Of a stretch of DNA of 64,000 nt, positions 1-8,965 are shown in pieces; position 1 is the first letter of the stretch; every line of letters begins with the position of its first letter. The stretch is from assembly GCF_000513995.1 (NCBI RefSeq), contig NZ_AZVB01000020.1:39439-103438 (forward strand). Direction: 5' to 3'. Position numbers and translations under genes: made by a program. The notes beneath the pieces are model-generated. The model was not told the DNA's origin. It saw only the letters and a list, made by a program, of their open reading frames with translations, and made no database searches. This stretch comes from Pseudoxanthomonas sp. J35. GTDB lineage: Bacteria; Pseudomonadota; Gammaproteobacteria; Xanthomonadales; Xanthomonadaceae.

Positions 1-942
1 CTGATCAAGGGCCGCATCGAGATCGCCAACAGCGAGCTGGACGACATGGTGATCTTCCGCCCGGACGGCTACCCCACCTACAACTTCGCGGTGGTGGTGG
101 ACGACTGGGACATGGGCATCACCGAGGTCATCCGCGGCGACGACCACATCAACAACACCCCGCGCCAGATCAACCTGTACCACGCCATCGGCGCGCCGGT
201 GCCGAGGTTCGCCCACATCCCGATGATCCTGGACGAGGCCGGCGCCAAGCTGTCCAAGCGCACCGGTGCGGCCGACGTGATGCAGTACAGGGACATGGGC
301 TACCTGCCCGACGCGCTGCTGTGCTACCTGGCGCGCCTGGGCTGGTCGCATGGCGACCAGGAGATCTTCAGCCGCCAGGAGCTGGTCGAGCTGTTCGACG
401 TGCGCGACTGCAACTCCAAGGCCTCGCGACTGGACATGGCCAAGCTGGGCTGGGTCAACCAGCACTTCCTCAAGACCACCGACCCGGCCGCGATCGCGCC
501 GCAGCTGGTCTACCAGCTGGAAAAGCTGGGCCTGGACCTGGCGAAGGGCCCGAAGCCGGAAGAGGTGGTCGTGGCCCTGCGCGAACGCGTGCAGACGCTG
601 AAGGAAATGGCCGAGAAGTCGGTGGTATGGTACACGCCGCTGGACACCTACGACGAAGCCGCCGTCGCCAAGCACCTGAAGGCCGGGGCCGATGCGCCGC
701 TGGCCAGGGCCCGCGAGCTGCTGGCCGCGCTGCCGGAATGGACCGTCGAGGCCGTCGGCCAGGCCCTGCACGACACCGCCGCCACGCTGGAACTGGGCAT
801 GGGCAAGGTCGCCCAGCCGCTGCGCGTGGCCATCACCGGCACCCAGGTCAGCCCGGACATTTCCTGGACGGTCTACCTGGCCGGCCGCGACGAGGCCTTG
901 AAGCGCATCGATGCGGCCCTCACCAAGGTTCCGAAGGGCTGA
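1..942 (+). CDS. gltX: Glutamate--tRNA ligase, C-terminal part (cut by window edge)
   Basis: Cytoplasmic class I aminoacyl-tRNA synthetase that charges tRNA-Glu. The reading frame is open from base 1, so the N-terminal Rossmann part with the HIGH motif lies outside the window; about 313 residues are present. Visible are the [12 protein letters not shown] segment typical of GlxRS enzymes and the KMSKS-loop equivalent KLSKR (around nt 247-261), followed by the helical anticodon-binding region ending [21 protein letters not shown]. The frame is clean to its stop. A Fur-family gene follows after 13 bases, so the two may be co-transcribed. Identity is secure; only the start is unknown. Confidence 0.97.
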   Translation: MIKGRIEIANSELDDMVIFRPDGYPTYNFAVVVDDWDMGITEVIRGDDHINNTPRQINLYHAIGAPVPRFAHIPMILDEAGAKLSKRTGAADVMQYRDMGYLPDALLCYLARLGWSHGDQEIFSRQELVELFDVRDCNSKASRLDMAKLGWVNQHFLKTTDPAAIAPQLVYQLEKLGLDLAKGPKPEEVVVALRERVQTLKEMAEKSVVWYTPLDTYDEAAVAKHLKAGADAPLARARELLAALPEWTVEAVGQALHDTAATLELGMGKVAQPLRVAITGTQVSPDISWTVYLAGRDEALKRIDAALTKVPKG

Positions 943-955
943 TTCCGGAGACGCC

Positions 956-1441
956 ATGGGCAAGCCGCACGCCTGCACCGACCCGCACCACCACGTCGAC
1001 AGCGCCGATGCGTTCGTCTCGGCGGTGGAACGCGCATGCGGCGAGCGTGGCCTGCGGCTGACCCCGATCCGCGCCAACGTGCTGCGCCTGATCGCCGACG
1101 CCGGCAAGCCGGTGAAGGCCTACGACCTGCTGGAGAAGGTGCGCGAGAGCAAGGGCGCAGGCGCGGACGCACCGCCGACCGTGTACCGCGCGCTGGATTT
1201 CCTGATGGCCAACGGCTTCGTGCACAAGCTGGCCTCGGTGAACGCCTTCGTCGCCTGCCACCACCCGGACAGCGCGCAGCACTCGGTGCCGTTCCTGATC
1301 TGCGACCGCTGCCATAACGCGGTCGAGCTGGAGGACCGCGAAGTGGTGGCCCAGCTCGATGCACGGGCCAAGGCGCTGGGCTTCCAGCCGCAGGCGCAGA
1401 CCCTGGAGGTGCACGGCCTCTGCGCGCGTTGCGCGGGCTGA
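956..1441 (+). CDS. zur: Fur-family transcriptional regulator, Zur type
   Basis: A 161-residue metal-dependent repressor. The ATG at 956 is preceded by GGAG at 947-950; a longer in-frame start at 911 would overlap gltX and has no family counterpart. The winged-helix part (about residues 33-90) has RLTPIRANVLRLI and the recognition-helix segment PPTVYRALDFL. The C-terminal part carries the two structural-zinc pairs CDRC (116-119) and CARC (156-159). The N-terminus is His/Cys rich (HAC, HHH). The paired CxxC motifs and short length favour the zinc sensor Zur over iron Fur. This is inference from family pattern. A Zur-like box lies 4.4 kb downstream in front of a zinc-receptor-like gene. Confidence 0.85.
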   Translation: MGKPHACTDPHHHVDSADAFVSAVERACGERGLRLTPIRANVLRLIADAGKPVKAYDLLEKVRESKGAGADAPPTVYRALDFLMANGFVHKLASVNAFVACHHPDSAQHSVPFLICDRCHNAVELEDREVVAQLDARAKALGFQPQAQTLEVHGLCARCAG

Positions 1442-1473
1442 GCCGGAACCCGCCCGACTGACGCGGCGCGGGC

Positions 1474-2685
1474 TTATGCCGCCGCGGCCGCCAGCCGCCG
1501 CTCCCGGATCGGTACGTTGGCCGCCGCGGCCACCAGCGCCAGCGCCATGTCCGCGTACCACATCCACTGGTAGCTGCCGGTGGTTTCCAGCGCCATGCCG
1601 CCCAGCCACGCGCCGAAGAAGCCGCCGACCTGGTGCGAGAGCAGGGTCAGGCCGAACAGCGTGCCCAGGTAGCGCGGCCCGAACAGCTTGCCGACCAGGC
1701 CCGCGGTCGGCGGCACCGTTGCCAGCCAGGTGAAGCCAAGGCCCGCGGCGAACAGGTAGAACGTCCACGCGCTCGGCGGCGCCAGCAGGAACAGCGCGAT
1801 CAGCACGGCGCGGCTGGCGTACATCGCCGCCAGGAGCCACTTCATCCGGAAGCGTTCGCCCAGCTTGCCGGCGGCCAGGCTGCCGGCGATGTTGAACAGG
1901 CCGATCAGCGCGATGGACACCGCCGAGACGCTGGCCGGCAGTCCGCACAGTGCGACCTCGCCGGGCAGGTGGGTGACCAGGAAGGCCACGTGCACGCCGC
2001 AGGTGAAGAAGCCCAGGTGCAGCAGCCAGTAGCTGCGGTCGCGCAGGGCCACGCCCAGCTGGTGGCGCAGGCCGCGGTCCTCGAAGCCTTCATGCGCGAC
2101 CGGCGCCTGGCCTTCGCGGCGGCGGAAGCAGCGCGCCAGCGGCAAGGTCAGCAGCGAGGTGGCGGCCATGCCGAGCATCGCCACGGTCCAGCCGGCCGCG
2201 CCGATCACCAGCTGCAGCAGCGGCGCGAACACGAACTGGCCCAGCGAGCCGCCGGCGTTGATGATGCCTGCCGCCGACGAACGCTTTTCCGGCGGCAGGC
2301 GCCCGGCGGTGGCGCCGATCAGGATCGAGAAGCTGCCGGCGCCGGCGCCGGCAGCGGTCATCAGGCCCAGGGTCAGCATCAGGCCCGGCCCCGAAGGCAG
2401 GAACGGCACCAGCGCCAGGCCGGCGGCGAGCAGCAGGCCGCCGGCGACGAGCACCGGTTCGGGGCCATGGCGGTCGGCGATGGCGCCGAACACCGGCTGT
2501 ACCGCGCCCCACACGAACTGGCCGATCGCCAGCGCCAGGCTGATGGTGGCGATGCCGATGCCGGTATCGAGGTGGATCGGCGCGACGAACAGGCCGGTGG
2601 TCTGCCGCGCGCCCATGGTCAACATCAGGATCACGCCAGCGGCAACGACCAAGCCGGTGGTGCCGCGGCCGCCGGCCGCGTTCAT
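1474..2685 (-). CDS. MFS transporter (drug or metabolite efflux type)
   Basis: A 403-residue major facilitator superfamily permease with about twelve hydrophobic segments. The first half begins with a TM segment after GRGTTGLVVAAG. It contains the family pattern AIADRHGPEPVLVAGG between TM2 and TM3 and, at the domain centre, RCFRRREG followed by a second six-helix half. The start is ATG at 2685 rather than an upstream GTG/ATG, because it overlaps the stop of the MarR gene by 4 bases (ATGA), a translationally coupled pair. Substrate is unknown. A MarR partner usually means export of a toxic small molecule that also relieves the repressor; that is inference. It converges on zur. Confidence 0.9.
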   Translation of the reverse strand: MNAAGGRGTTGLVVAAGVILMLTMGARQTTGLFVAPIHLDTGIGIATISLALAIGQFVWGAVQPVFGAIADRHGPEPVLVAGGLLLAAGLALVPFLPSGPGLMLTLGLMTAAGAGAGSFSILIGATAGRLPPEKRSSAAGIINAGGSLGQFVFAPLLQLVIGAAGWTVAMLGMAATSLLTLPLARCFRRREGQAPVAHEGFEDRGLRHQLGVALRDRSYWLLHLGFFTCGVHVAFLVTHLPGEVALCGLPASVSAVSIALIGLFNIAGSLAAGKLGERFRMKWLLAAMYASRAVLIALFLLAPPSAWTFYLFAAGLGFTWLATVPPTAGLVGKLFGPRYLGTLFGLTLLSHQVGGFFGAWLGGMALETTGSYQWMWYADMALALVAAAANVPIRERRLAAAAA

Positions 2686-3116
2686 GCCTGCCGCTCCTGC
2701 GCCAGCGCCGCATGGAGCGCGTCGAGGCTGGCGTGGAGGCGGTCGCGGCCCCGTTCGCCGAGCAAGGCGTCGACGCGCTGCTGGGCCTTGCGCCACAGCG
2801 GCCGGGCCTGGGCGAGGCGTGCGCGGCCGGCATCGGTGAGCCGGACCAGCCGCTGGCGCGGATCCTCGCCGCGCGCGTCCTCGACCAGGCCATCGCGCAG
2901 CAGTGGCTGCAGGTTGCGGTTGAGGGTGGTGCGGTCCATGCCCAGGCGCGCGGCCAGTTCACCCAGCGCCAGCGGCGCGCGCGCATGGCGCAGCAGCGAG
3001 TACTGGTTGACGCCCAGGCCGGCCCCGGCGAGGGCATGGTCATAGACCTGGGAAACCTGCCGCGCCGCGCGGCGCAGCAGGAAGCAGGTGCAGGGCGAGG
3101 ACGCGCGTTCGCTCAT
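2682..3116 (-). CDS. MarR-family transcriptional regulator
   Basis: A 144-residue winged-helix repressor. An N-terminal dimerisation helix (CFLLRRAARQVSQVYDHAL) is followed by the DNA-binding core PLALGELAARLGMDRTTLNRNLQPLLRDGLVE, then the wing with the MarR signature EDPRQRLVRLTDAGRARL (about residues 80-100). Two cysteines (9 and 11) near the N-terminus could be redox-sensitive, as in some MarR members; this is speculative. The gene overlaps the downstream MFS gene and sits just behind a perfect 20-bp palindrome, so it probably represses its own MFS operon. Confidence 0.9.
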   Translation of the reverse strand: MSERASSPCTCFLLRRAARQVSQVYDHALAGAGLGVNQYSLLRHARAPLALGELAARLGMDRTTLNRNLQPLLRDGLVEDARGEDPRQRLVRLTDAGRARLAQARPLWRKAQQRVDALLGERGRDRLHASLDALHAALAQERQA

Positions 3117-3148
3117 CGGCCGGGCCAGGGGAGGTGCGGGCCTTCACT

Positions 3149-3168
3149 ATACGTGCATATGCACGTAT
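3149..3168. promoter_or_regulatory. Perfect 20-bp palindrome, probable MarR operator
   Basis: The sequence ATACGTGCATATGCACGTAT reads identically on both strands. It is AT-rich against its surroundings and ends 33 bases upstream of the marR start codon (3116). Size, symmetry and position match operators of MarR-type repressors. Binding by this regulator is inference. Confidence 0.75.
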
Positions 3169-3217
3169 GCGCGCCCCGGTCCGGCCGGCGCACCGGGCGC
3201 CGACCGTGGCCACGCCC

Positions 3218-5380
3218 TCAGAACCAGGCGCGGATACCGAACGCCAGCGCCCGCCCCGGCAGCGGCGCGTACTCGCGCAGCAGCGAGGTATGCGGACGCG
3301 CCTCGCGGTCGCCGAGGTTGCTGCCGTCCAGGAACAGTTCCCAGGCGCGGCCGCCGTCGCGGTCCCAGCGGTAGGCCAGGTGCGCGTCGACCAGGGTATA
3401 CGCCGGGCTCGGCTCCTCGTGGCGGGCGACGTCGCGCTGTGCGTGGTACCGGACCGCACCCAGCGACGCACGCCAGCCGCCCAGTTCCCAGGAAAGGCCC
3501 GCGCCGACGCGCGCCGGCGCGATCCGCGGCAGGTGGCCGCCGTTGTCCAGCTCGGCCTCGTAGGCGTGGCCGTGGTCGCCGTGGGGCACCTCGAACGCGA
3601 CCGTGCGCGTGCCGCGGCCGTCGAGGCGGCCATGGACGCGGTCGGCGAACAGGCGCAGGTCCCAGGCGCCGCTGCCGCCATCGGCCAGGTGCAGGACGGC
3701 CTCGGCCTCGGCGCCGGTGAACAGGGCGTCAGCCTGGGTCCACAGCCGCACCGGCGTGCCGTGTTCCTCGATGCCGGTGTCGGCCAGGTAGATGAAGTCG
3801 CTGAAGCCGTTGCGGTACACCGACAGCTTCAGGTCCACGCGCTCGTTGTGCGCGTGCAGGCCGATCTCGCCGCGCAGCGCGCGCTCGGTGTCCATGCTCG
3901 CGTCGCCGATCTCGATCGAGGCGGTGGCCACGTGCAGGCCGCCGGCGTACAGCTCCTCCTGGCTCGGCGCGCGCTCGGAGCGGTCCACGCCGAAGCGCAG
4001 GTCGACCCTTTCGTCGAGCTTCCAGATCGCCGCGGCGGACACGCTGGTGGTGTGGAAATGGCGCGTGGGGCGGGCGCCGTCCGGATCCAGCCGCACGCGG
4101 TCGTGGCGCGCACCCAGCTCCAGCTTCACCGGGCCGAAGGCCTTCTCCTGCAACACGAACAGGCCGTGGTTGCCGGTGACGGTGCCGGGGACGAAGGCTT
4201 CCTCGCCCACGGCCGAGAAATCCGTCTGTCCCAGCTGCAGACCGAACACGCCATCCCAGCCGGCGAGCGTCTGCTGCACCGCCTCGATCCGCGCCTCGTA
4301 GCCTTCTCTGGCGAAGCGCGTGCCGACCACGCCGTCCTCCAGCTCGGCGTGCGCGTAGTCGCTGTAGCTGCCATGCAGCTCCAGGCTCTGCAGGAACGGC
4401 AGGGGGTCGTAGACGCCGGCCTTCAGCTCGACGCGGTCCTGGACCATGTCGATGCGTACCGCCCCGGCGCCGTGCGCGGCGTGGCCGTCGTCGTCATCGT
4501 GGTCGTCGTGGCCGTGCGGATCGTGATCGTCGTCGCCATGCACGTGCGCGCCGGCGGGGATGCCGTAGTCGCTGCGCCAGGTGCTGGCCGCCAGGCCGAA
4601 GTAGCCGGCGCTGCCGAACCAGGTCGCGCCGACGGCCCCGGCGCGGGTCTGCAGTTCGCTGTTGGGCAGGGTGCCTCGCACCCGTTCCTCGCCGTCGTGG
4701 TCGCCCGGATGCGCCGCGGCGTACCCGGGAATGTCGTAGTCGCCGGTATCGCGCAGGAGGCCGTCCACGTGCAGGACCCAGTTCCCGTTGACGCCGTCGA
4801 ACCGGAACATGCCGCTGCGCTCGTTGTTGACGGTGTTGCCGCGCAGTTCGGCGCGGCCGCTGAGCGGAGTTTCCGGCAGGGCCAGCGCGATGCGGCCGTT
4901 GGCGACGTTGACCGCGCCGCCGATCGCGCCACTGCCGAACAACAGGGTGGCCGGGCCCTTCAGCACTTCGATCTGGTCGGCCAGGAACGGTTCGACGCTG
5001 GTGGCGTGGTCGGCGCTGACCGTGGAGGCGTCCATCACCCCGAGGCCGCCGGCCAGGACCTGCACGCGCGGGCCGTCGAGGCCGCGCAGGATCGGGCGGC
5101 CGACGCCGGGGCCGAAGTAGCTGGTCTGCACGCCGGGCAGCCCGGCCACGGTTTCGCCGAGGGTGCCGGCCTTGGCCCGGTCCAGCGCGTCCCCGCGCAG
5201 GACCTCGACCGGGCGGGCGAGGGATTCGGCATCGCCGGCCAGCGGCGAGGCGGTGACCTGCACCGCATCCAGGTCGACCGGCTCGTGGGCCCCGGCGACG
5301 CCGGGAAGGGCGGCCAGGACGAGGATCAGGGCGGTGGAAAGGGGGGTGGGGCGGAGGTGATGCAGAGGGGTGTAAAGCAT
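3218..5380 (-). CDS. TonB-dependent outer-membrane receptor, ZnuD-like (zinc)
   Basis: About 720 residues from the ATG at 5380; an in-frame GTG at 5389 is the alternative. There is a signal peptide (ALILVLAALPGVAGA), then the plug domain (LDAVQVTASPL, TLGETVAGLPGVQTSYFGPGVGRPILRG) and a 22-strand barrel ending in the aromatic-terminal RAWF. An extracellular loop coded by about nt 4467-4545 is very rich in His and Asp (GDDDHDPHGHDDHDDDDGH), the hallmark of ZnuD-type zinc receptors, and further His clusters occur (HGDHGHAYE). It probably imports Zn2+ using TonB energy. A Zur-like site precedes it and zur is nearby. Zinc as substrate is inference. Confidence 0.88.
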   Translation of the reverse strand: MLYTPLHHLRPTPLSTALILVLAALPGVAGAHEPVDLDAVQVTASPLAGDAESLARPVEVLRGDALDRAKAGTLGETVAGLPGVQTSYFGPGVGRPILRGLDGPRVQVLAGGLGVMDASTVSADHATSVEPFLADQIEVLKGPATLLFGSGAIGGAVNVANGRIALALPETPLSGRAELRGNTVNNERSGMFRFDGVNGNWVLHVDGLLRDTGDYDIPGYAAAHPGDHDGEERVRGTLPNSELQTRAGAVGATWFGSAGYFGLAASTWRSDYGIPAGAHVHGDDDHDPHGHDDHDDDDGHAAHGAGAVRIDMVQDRVELKAGVYDPLPFLQSLELHGSYSDYAHAELEDGVVGTRFAREGYEARIEAVQQTLAGWDGVFGLQLGQTDFSAVGEEAFVPGTVTGNHGLFVLQEKAFGPVKLELGARHDRVRLDPDGARPTRHFHTTSVSAAAIWKLDERVDLRFGVDRSERAPSQEELYAGGLHVATASIEIGDASMDTERALRGEIGLHAHNERVDLKLSVYRNGFSDFIYLADTGIEEHGTPVRLWTQADALFTGAEAEAVLHLADGGSGAWDLRLFADRVHGRLDGRGTRTVAFEVPHGDHGHAYEAELDNGGHLPRIAPARVGAGLSWELGGWRASLGAVRYHAQRDVARHEEPSPAYTLVDAHLAYRWDRDGGRAWELFLDGSNLGDREARPHTSLLREYAPLPGRALAFGIRAWF

Positions 5381-5415
5381 GGAGTCCACGAATGGAGGGC
5401 AATGACAACCGGTGC

Positions 5416-5434
5416 GGAATGTTATAATGTATCC
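5416..5434. promoter_or_regulatory. Zur-like box containing a perfect -10 hexamer, between divergent genes
   Basis: GGAATGTTATAATGTATCC lies in the divergent intergenic region of the zinc receptor and the MerC-domain gene. Its TGTTATAAT half resembles the enterobacterial Zur consensus (TGTTATA-AT-TATAACA); the other half is degenerate. A consensus TATAAT (5423-5428) on the + strand sits inside it. A repressor bound here would therefore block the rightward promoter directly, and possibly the leftward one. Confidence 0.55.
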
Positions 5435-5465
5435 AAATCAGGCAACACCCCCCAGGACCCGCGTC

Positions 5466-5876
5466 TTGTCGTTCGATCGCCACAAGGACCTCCTCGACCG
5501 CCTCGGCGCCACCGGCTCGCTGCTGTGCGCGGTCCACTGCGCGCTCACGCCGCTGCTGCTGGCCGCGGTGCCGGCGCTGGGGCTGGGCCTGTGGTTCGAT
5601 CGCAGCGTGGAGTTGGCGCTGGTGGTGTTCGTCACCCTGCTGGGTGCGTCCAGCCTGGGCTGGAGCTACCGCCGGCACCGTTCCCTGCGTGCGCTCGGGC
5701 TGCTTGTTCCCGGGCTGGCGGCGCTGTGGGCGGGCCTGGTGTACGCGCCCCTGCACGAGTCGACGCTGCCGCACGCGCTGGTGATGGCACTCGGCGGCAC
5801 CCTGGTCGGCGTGGCGCACCTGCTCAACCTGCGGCTCAACCACGGCCACGTCCACGACGCCAGCTGCGCCCACTGA
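5466..5876 (+). CDS. MerC-domain inner-membrane protein
   Basis: About 136 residues with four predicted membrane helices (LLLAAVPALGLGLWF, ALVVFVTLLGAS, ALGLLVPGLAALWAGLVY, ALVMALGGTLVGVAHLL) and the early CAVHC motif of the MerC family of metal transporters. The C-terminus is His-rich (NHGHVHDASCAH). An upstream GTG (5412) and ATG (5427) are in frame, but the TATAAT at 5423-5428 would place the transcript start after both. TTG at 5466 has AGGA at 5454-5457 as ribosome binding site, so I prefer it. The gene is divergent from the zinc receptor. A metal-uptake or metal-handling role, probably zinc here, is inferred from the neighbours rather than from mercury resistance genes, which are absent. 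Confidence 0.72.
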   Translation: MSFDRHKDLLDRLGATGSLLCAVHCALTPLLLAAVPALGLGLWFDRSVELALVVFVTLLGASSLGWSYRRHRSLRALGLLVPGLAALWAGLVYAPLHESTLPHALVMALGGTLVGVAHLLNLRLNHGHVHDASCAH

Positions 5877-5950
5877 GGGCTGCATGCTAGGCTTGCCGGC
5901 CTGCCGTGCGCCGCGCGGCCAGGACTTCATGCGAATCAAGGAGTTGAACA

Positions 5951-6133
5951 ATGGGCAAGGGTGACCGCAAGACCGCCAAGGGCAAGCGCTACAACGCCAG
6001 CTACGGCAACGCGCGCCGCCATGGCGGTACCCGTGCCGCCGCGGGCGCTGCCGCGCCGGCTGCGAAGAAGACCGTGGCCAAGCCGGCCGCGAAGAAGGCC
6101 GTGGCCAAGAAGACCGTGGCGAAGGCCGGCTGA
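5951..6133 (+). CDS. Small ribosomal protein bTHX-like (30S protein THX)
   Basis: A 60-residue very basic protein starting MGKGDRKTAKGKRYNASYGNARRHG, which matches the THX family of 30S-bound peptides. It has a lysine/alanine-rich tail made of repeated AAKK(A/T)VAK units, like the tails of bacterial histone-like proteins. A strong AAGGAG site lies at 5938-5943. It is monocistronic, ending in a hairpin terminator. It probably binds 16S rRNA at the top of the 30S head. The Ala/Lys tail is longer than in Thermus THX, an extension often seen in Xanthomonadaceae. Confidence 0.88.
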   Translation: MGKGDRKTAKGKRYNASYGNARRHGGTRAAAGAAAPAAKKTVAKPAAKKAVAKKTVAKAG

Positions 6134-6162
6134 TCCCAGCCCCACCACACGGTGTAGCGGAG

Positions 6163-6190
6163 AACGCGGCGCCTGGCGCCGCGTTTTCTT
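6163..6190 (+). terminator. Rho-independent terminator after the THX gene
   Basis: Stem AACGCGGCG (6163-6171) pairs with CGCCGCGTT (6177-6185) around a five-base loop and is followed by TTCTTT. It also lies just downstream of the convergent hutI stop. Confidence 0.8.
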
Positions 6191-6200
6191 TGGGCGCCGC

Positions 6201-7430
6201 TCAGGCCCGGACCGGGCGGCCGCCGATCCAGCTGGCCAGGCGCAGGTTGCCGCCGAGCCAGTAGGCCAGTTCCGCCGGCTGGCCGATGTCCCACAGCACG
6301 AAGTCGGCGCGCAGGCCCGGCTGCAGGCGGCCGCGGTCGTCCAGGCCGAGGGCGCGGGCCGCATGCACGGTGGCCCCGCGCAGCGCCTCCTCCGGGGTCA
6401 GGCGGAAGTGGGTGCAGGCCAGCGACATGGCCAGGCGCAGCGACTGCAGCGGCGAAGTGCCGGGATTGCAGTCGGTGGCCACCGCCATCGGCACGCCATG
6501 GCGGCGGAATCCGTCCAGCGGCGGCAGCCGGGTCTCGCGCAGCACGTGGAAGGCGCCAGGCAGCAGCACCGCGACGGTGCCGGCGCGCGCCATCGCCTCC
6601 ACGCCGGCAGGCGAGGTGTATTCGACATGGTCGGCCGACAGGCCGCCGAACTCCGCCACCAGCGCCGCGCCGTCGCCGTCGCCGAGCTGGTCGGCGTGCA
6701 GTTTCACCGGCAGGCCGAGCGCGCGCGCGGCCTCGAACACGCGCCGGGTCTGCGCGGCGTCGAAGCCGATCTTCTCGCAGAAGGCGTCGACCGCGTCGAC
6801 CAGGCCTTCGGCGTGCAGTTGCGGCAGCCAGGCGCAGACCGCCTCGATATAGGCGTCGGGCCGCCCGGCAAACTCCGGCGGCAGCGCGTGCGCGCCGAGG
6901 AAGGTGGTGCGCACTTCCAGGCCCAGGGTCTCGCCGATGCGGCGCGCGACCTGCAGCATGCGCCGTTCGCTGTCCAGGTCCAGGCCGTAGCCGGACTTGA
7001 TCTCGACCGTGGTCGCGCCGTCGGCCAGCAGGGCGCGGGCACGGGGCAGCGACTGCGCCAGCAGCGCCTCGGCACCGGCGGCGCGGGTGGCGCGCACGGT
7101 CGAGACGATGCCGCCGCCGGCGCGGGCGATCTCCTCGTAACTGGCGCCCTGCAGGCGCTGCTCGAACTCGCCGGCGCGGTCGCCGCCGAACACCAGATGG
7201 GTGTGGCAGTCGATGAGCCCGGGGGTGACCCAGCGGCCATGTGCGTGGGTGACCTGCGTGGCCAGCGTCTCCGGCGCACCGGGAAGGTCGGCCTGCACTC
7301 CGGCGAAGACGATGCGTCCGTCCTTCCAGCCCAGCGCGGCATCGGCGATGGCGCCATAGCCGGCCTCGCCCTGCAGCGTGGCGAGGTTCGCGTCGAGGAT
7401 GAGGCCGTCCCAGCGGTGGGTGTTGTCCAT
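6201..7430 (-). CDS. hutI: Imidazolonepropionase
   Basis: A 409-residue cytoplasmic amidohydrolase that opens imidazolone-5-propanoate to N-formimino-L-glutamate in histidine degradation. The N-terminal metal motif HTH appears in [22 protein letters not shown]. The family block [20 protein letters not shown], the substrate-site segment [10 protein letters not shown], the metal ligands in KLHADQ and SADHVEYT, and [10 protein letters not shown] follow in the right order. Length is typical (about 400). It is divergent from hutF across 100 bases; hutH, hutU and hutC are not in the window. Confidence 0.96.
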   Translation of the reverse strand: MDNTHRWDGLILDANLATLQGEAGYGAIADAALGWKDGRIVFAGVQADLPGAPETLATQVTHAHGRWVTPGLIDCHTHLVFGGDRAGEFEQRLQGASYEEIARAGGGIVSTVRATRAAGAEALLAQSLPRARALLADGATTVEIKSGYGLDLDSERRMLQVARRIGETLGLEVRTTFLGAHALPPEFAGRPDAYIEAVCAWLPQLHAEGLVDAVDAFCEKIGFDAAQTRRVFEAARALGLPVKLHADQLGDGDGAALVAEFGGLSADHVEYTSPAGVEAMARAGTVAVLLPGAFHVLRETRLPPLDGFRRHGVPMAVATDCNPGTSPLQSLRLAMSLACTHFRLTPEEALRGATVHAARALGLDDRGRLQPGLRADFVLWDIGQPAELAYWLGGNLRLASWIGGRPVRA

Positions 7431-7530
7431 GCGCCGATTCTATCGGGCCGTCCGCCGGGGCTGGGGGCCGGTGCGGGGTGCGGCGCGGCACCGGATCGCC
7501 AGCGCCACCGGTTCCGGCGAGAATGCGCGC

Positions 7531-8874
7531 ATGCATATCCCGAGCGACGCTTCCCTGATGTGGACCCGCGCCGGCTGGCGCCGCGATGCCGCGCCGGCAG
7601 TGGAGGATGGCTGCGTGGCCGCGCCACCTGCGGCCGGCGGCAATGGCGGCTGGGTGCTGCCTGGCATCCCCAACCTGCATTCGCACGCCTTCCAGCGGGC
7701 GATGGCGGGGCTGGCCGAACGCCAGACCCATCCGCAGGACTCGTTCTGGACCTGGCGCGAGGCGATGTACCGGATCGCCGCGCGCTTCGATCCGGACAGC
7801 CTGTACGCGGTGGCTGCGCAGCTGTACGCAGAGATGCTCGAGGCCGGCTTCACCACGGTGTGCGAGTTCCACTACCTGCACCACGCGCCGGACGGCAGCG
7901 CCTATGCCGATCCGGCGGCGATGTCGCAGGCGCTGGTCGCCGCGGCGCGCGACACCGGCATCCGCCTGACCCTGTTGCCGGTGCTGTACATGACCGGTGG
8001 CTTCGACCGGCGCCCGCTGTCGGCGCGGCAGAGGCGCTTCGGCCACGACCTGGACGGTTTCCTGCGCCTGTTCGAAACGCTGCGCGCGCAGGAGCACGCG
8101 ACCCTGCGCGTGGGCGTGGCCTTCCACAGCCTGCGCGCGGTGCCGGCCGAGGCGCTGTCGGCGGCGCTGGCCGCCCTGCCGGCGGACATCCCGTTGCACA
8201 TCCACATCGCCGAGCAGGTAGGCGAGGTGCAGGACTGCCTGGCGGTGCGCAATGCGCGGCCGGTGGAATGGCTGCTGGCGAACGCGCCGGTCGACGCGGG
8301 CTGGACCCTGGTGCACGCCACCCACCTCACCGCCGACGAGGTCGCCGGCATCGCGCGCAGCGGCGCCACGGTGGCGCTGTGTCCGACCACCGAGGCCAAC
8401 CTCGGCGATGGCCTGTTCCCGCTGCGCGACTACCTGGCCGCTGGCGGACGCTGGGGGGTCGGCTCGGATTCGCACATCTCGGTGTCGCCGGTCGAGGAAC
8501 TGCGCTGGCTCGAGTACGGCCAGCGCCTGCAGGCGCGCCGCCGCAACATGGCCGCCGGCGGCGAGGGCGACAGCGTCGGCGAGGCGCTGCTGCGCGGGAC
8601 GCTGGCCAGCGGCGCGCAGGCCACCGGCCAGCCGGTGGGCGAGCTGGCGCCGGGGATGGCCGCCGACTGGATCGTGCTCGACACGGCTTCGCCGGTGTTC
8701 GCCGGCGCGCGTGAGCAGGACGTGGTGGACCGCTGGCTGTTCTCCGGCAACCGGCCGCTGGTGCGCGACGTGTACGTGGCCGGGGAGCAGGTCGTGTCGG
8801 ACGGCCGCCATCGCGACCGGGAGGCGATCGCGGCGCGCTACCGGGCAGCGGTCGGGCGGCTGCTGGCGGACTGA
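7531..8874 (+). CDS. hutF: Formimidoylglutamate deiminase
   Basis: About 447 residues. Amidohydrolase-fold enzyme that converts N-formimino-L-glutamate to N-formyl-L-glutamate plus ammonia, the branch that needs HutG afterwards. Start ATG 7531 (MHIPSDASLMW) fits family length; the frame is open upstream but overlaps the hutI promoter area. Metal and active-site segments: NLHSHAFQRAMAGL, TTVCEFHYLHH, PLHIHIAEQ, LVHATHLT and GVGSDSHISVSP. Divergent from hutI, so the pair may share a bidirectional control region (7431-7530). The matching hutG is at 53314. Confidence 0.95.
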   Translation: MHIPSDASLMWTRAGWRRDAAPAVEDGCVAAPPAAGGNGGWVLPGIPNLHSHAFQRAMAGLAERQTHPQDSFWTWREAMYRIAARFDPDSLYAVAAQLYAEMLEAGFTTVCEFHYLHHAPDGSAYADPAAMSQALVAAARDTGIRLTLLPVLYMTGGFDRRPLSARQRRFGHDLDGFLRLFETLRAQEHATLRVGVAFHSLRAVPAEALSAALAALPADIPLHIHIAEQVGEVQDCLAVRNARPVEWLLANAPVDAGWTLVHATHLTADEVAGIARSGATVALCPTTEANLGDGLFPLRDYLAAGGRWGVGSDSHISVSPVEELRWLEYGQRLQARRRNMAAGGEGDSVGEALLRGTLASGAQATGQPVGELAPGMAADWIVLDTASPVFAGAREQDVVDRWLFSGNRPLVRDVYVAGEQVVSDGRHRDREAIAARYRAAVGRLLAD

Positions 8875-8899
8875 ACCGCAGGTCCTTCCTCTGGCCTTC

Positions 8900-8928
8900 G
8901 TAGCCCGGATAAGCGCAGCGCATCCGGG
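8900..8928 (+). repeat. GTAG-headed palindromic repeat, second type
   Basis: GTAG followed by a CCCGGAT...ATCCGGG stem with the loop AAGCGCAGCGC. An inverted relative is at 47954-47982 and a degenerate one at 55109-55144. It is located 25 bases after the hutF stop. Confidence 0.75.
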
Positions 8929-8965
8929 AGCGAGGTGCGGCGGGCGCCGGGGGCGGGGAAAACAG

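Noticed and set aside
5412..5465. Longer start for the MerC-domain protein (GTG 5412 or ATG 5427)
   Set aside because: The consensus -10 at 5423-5428 would start the mRNA after these codons, while TTG 5466 has a proper AGGA site.
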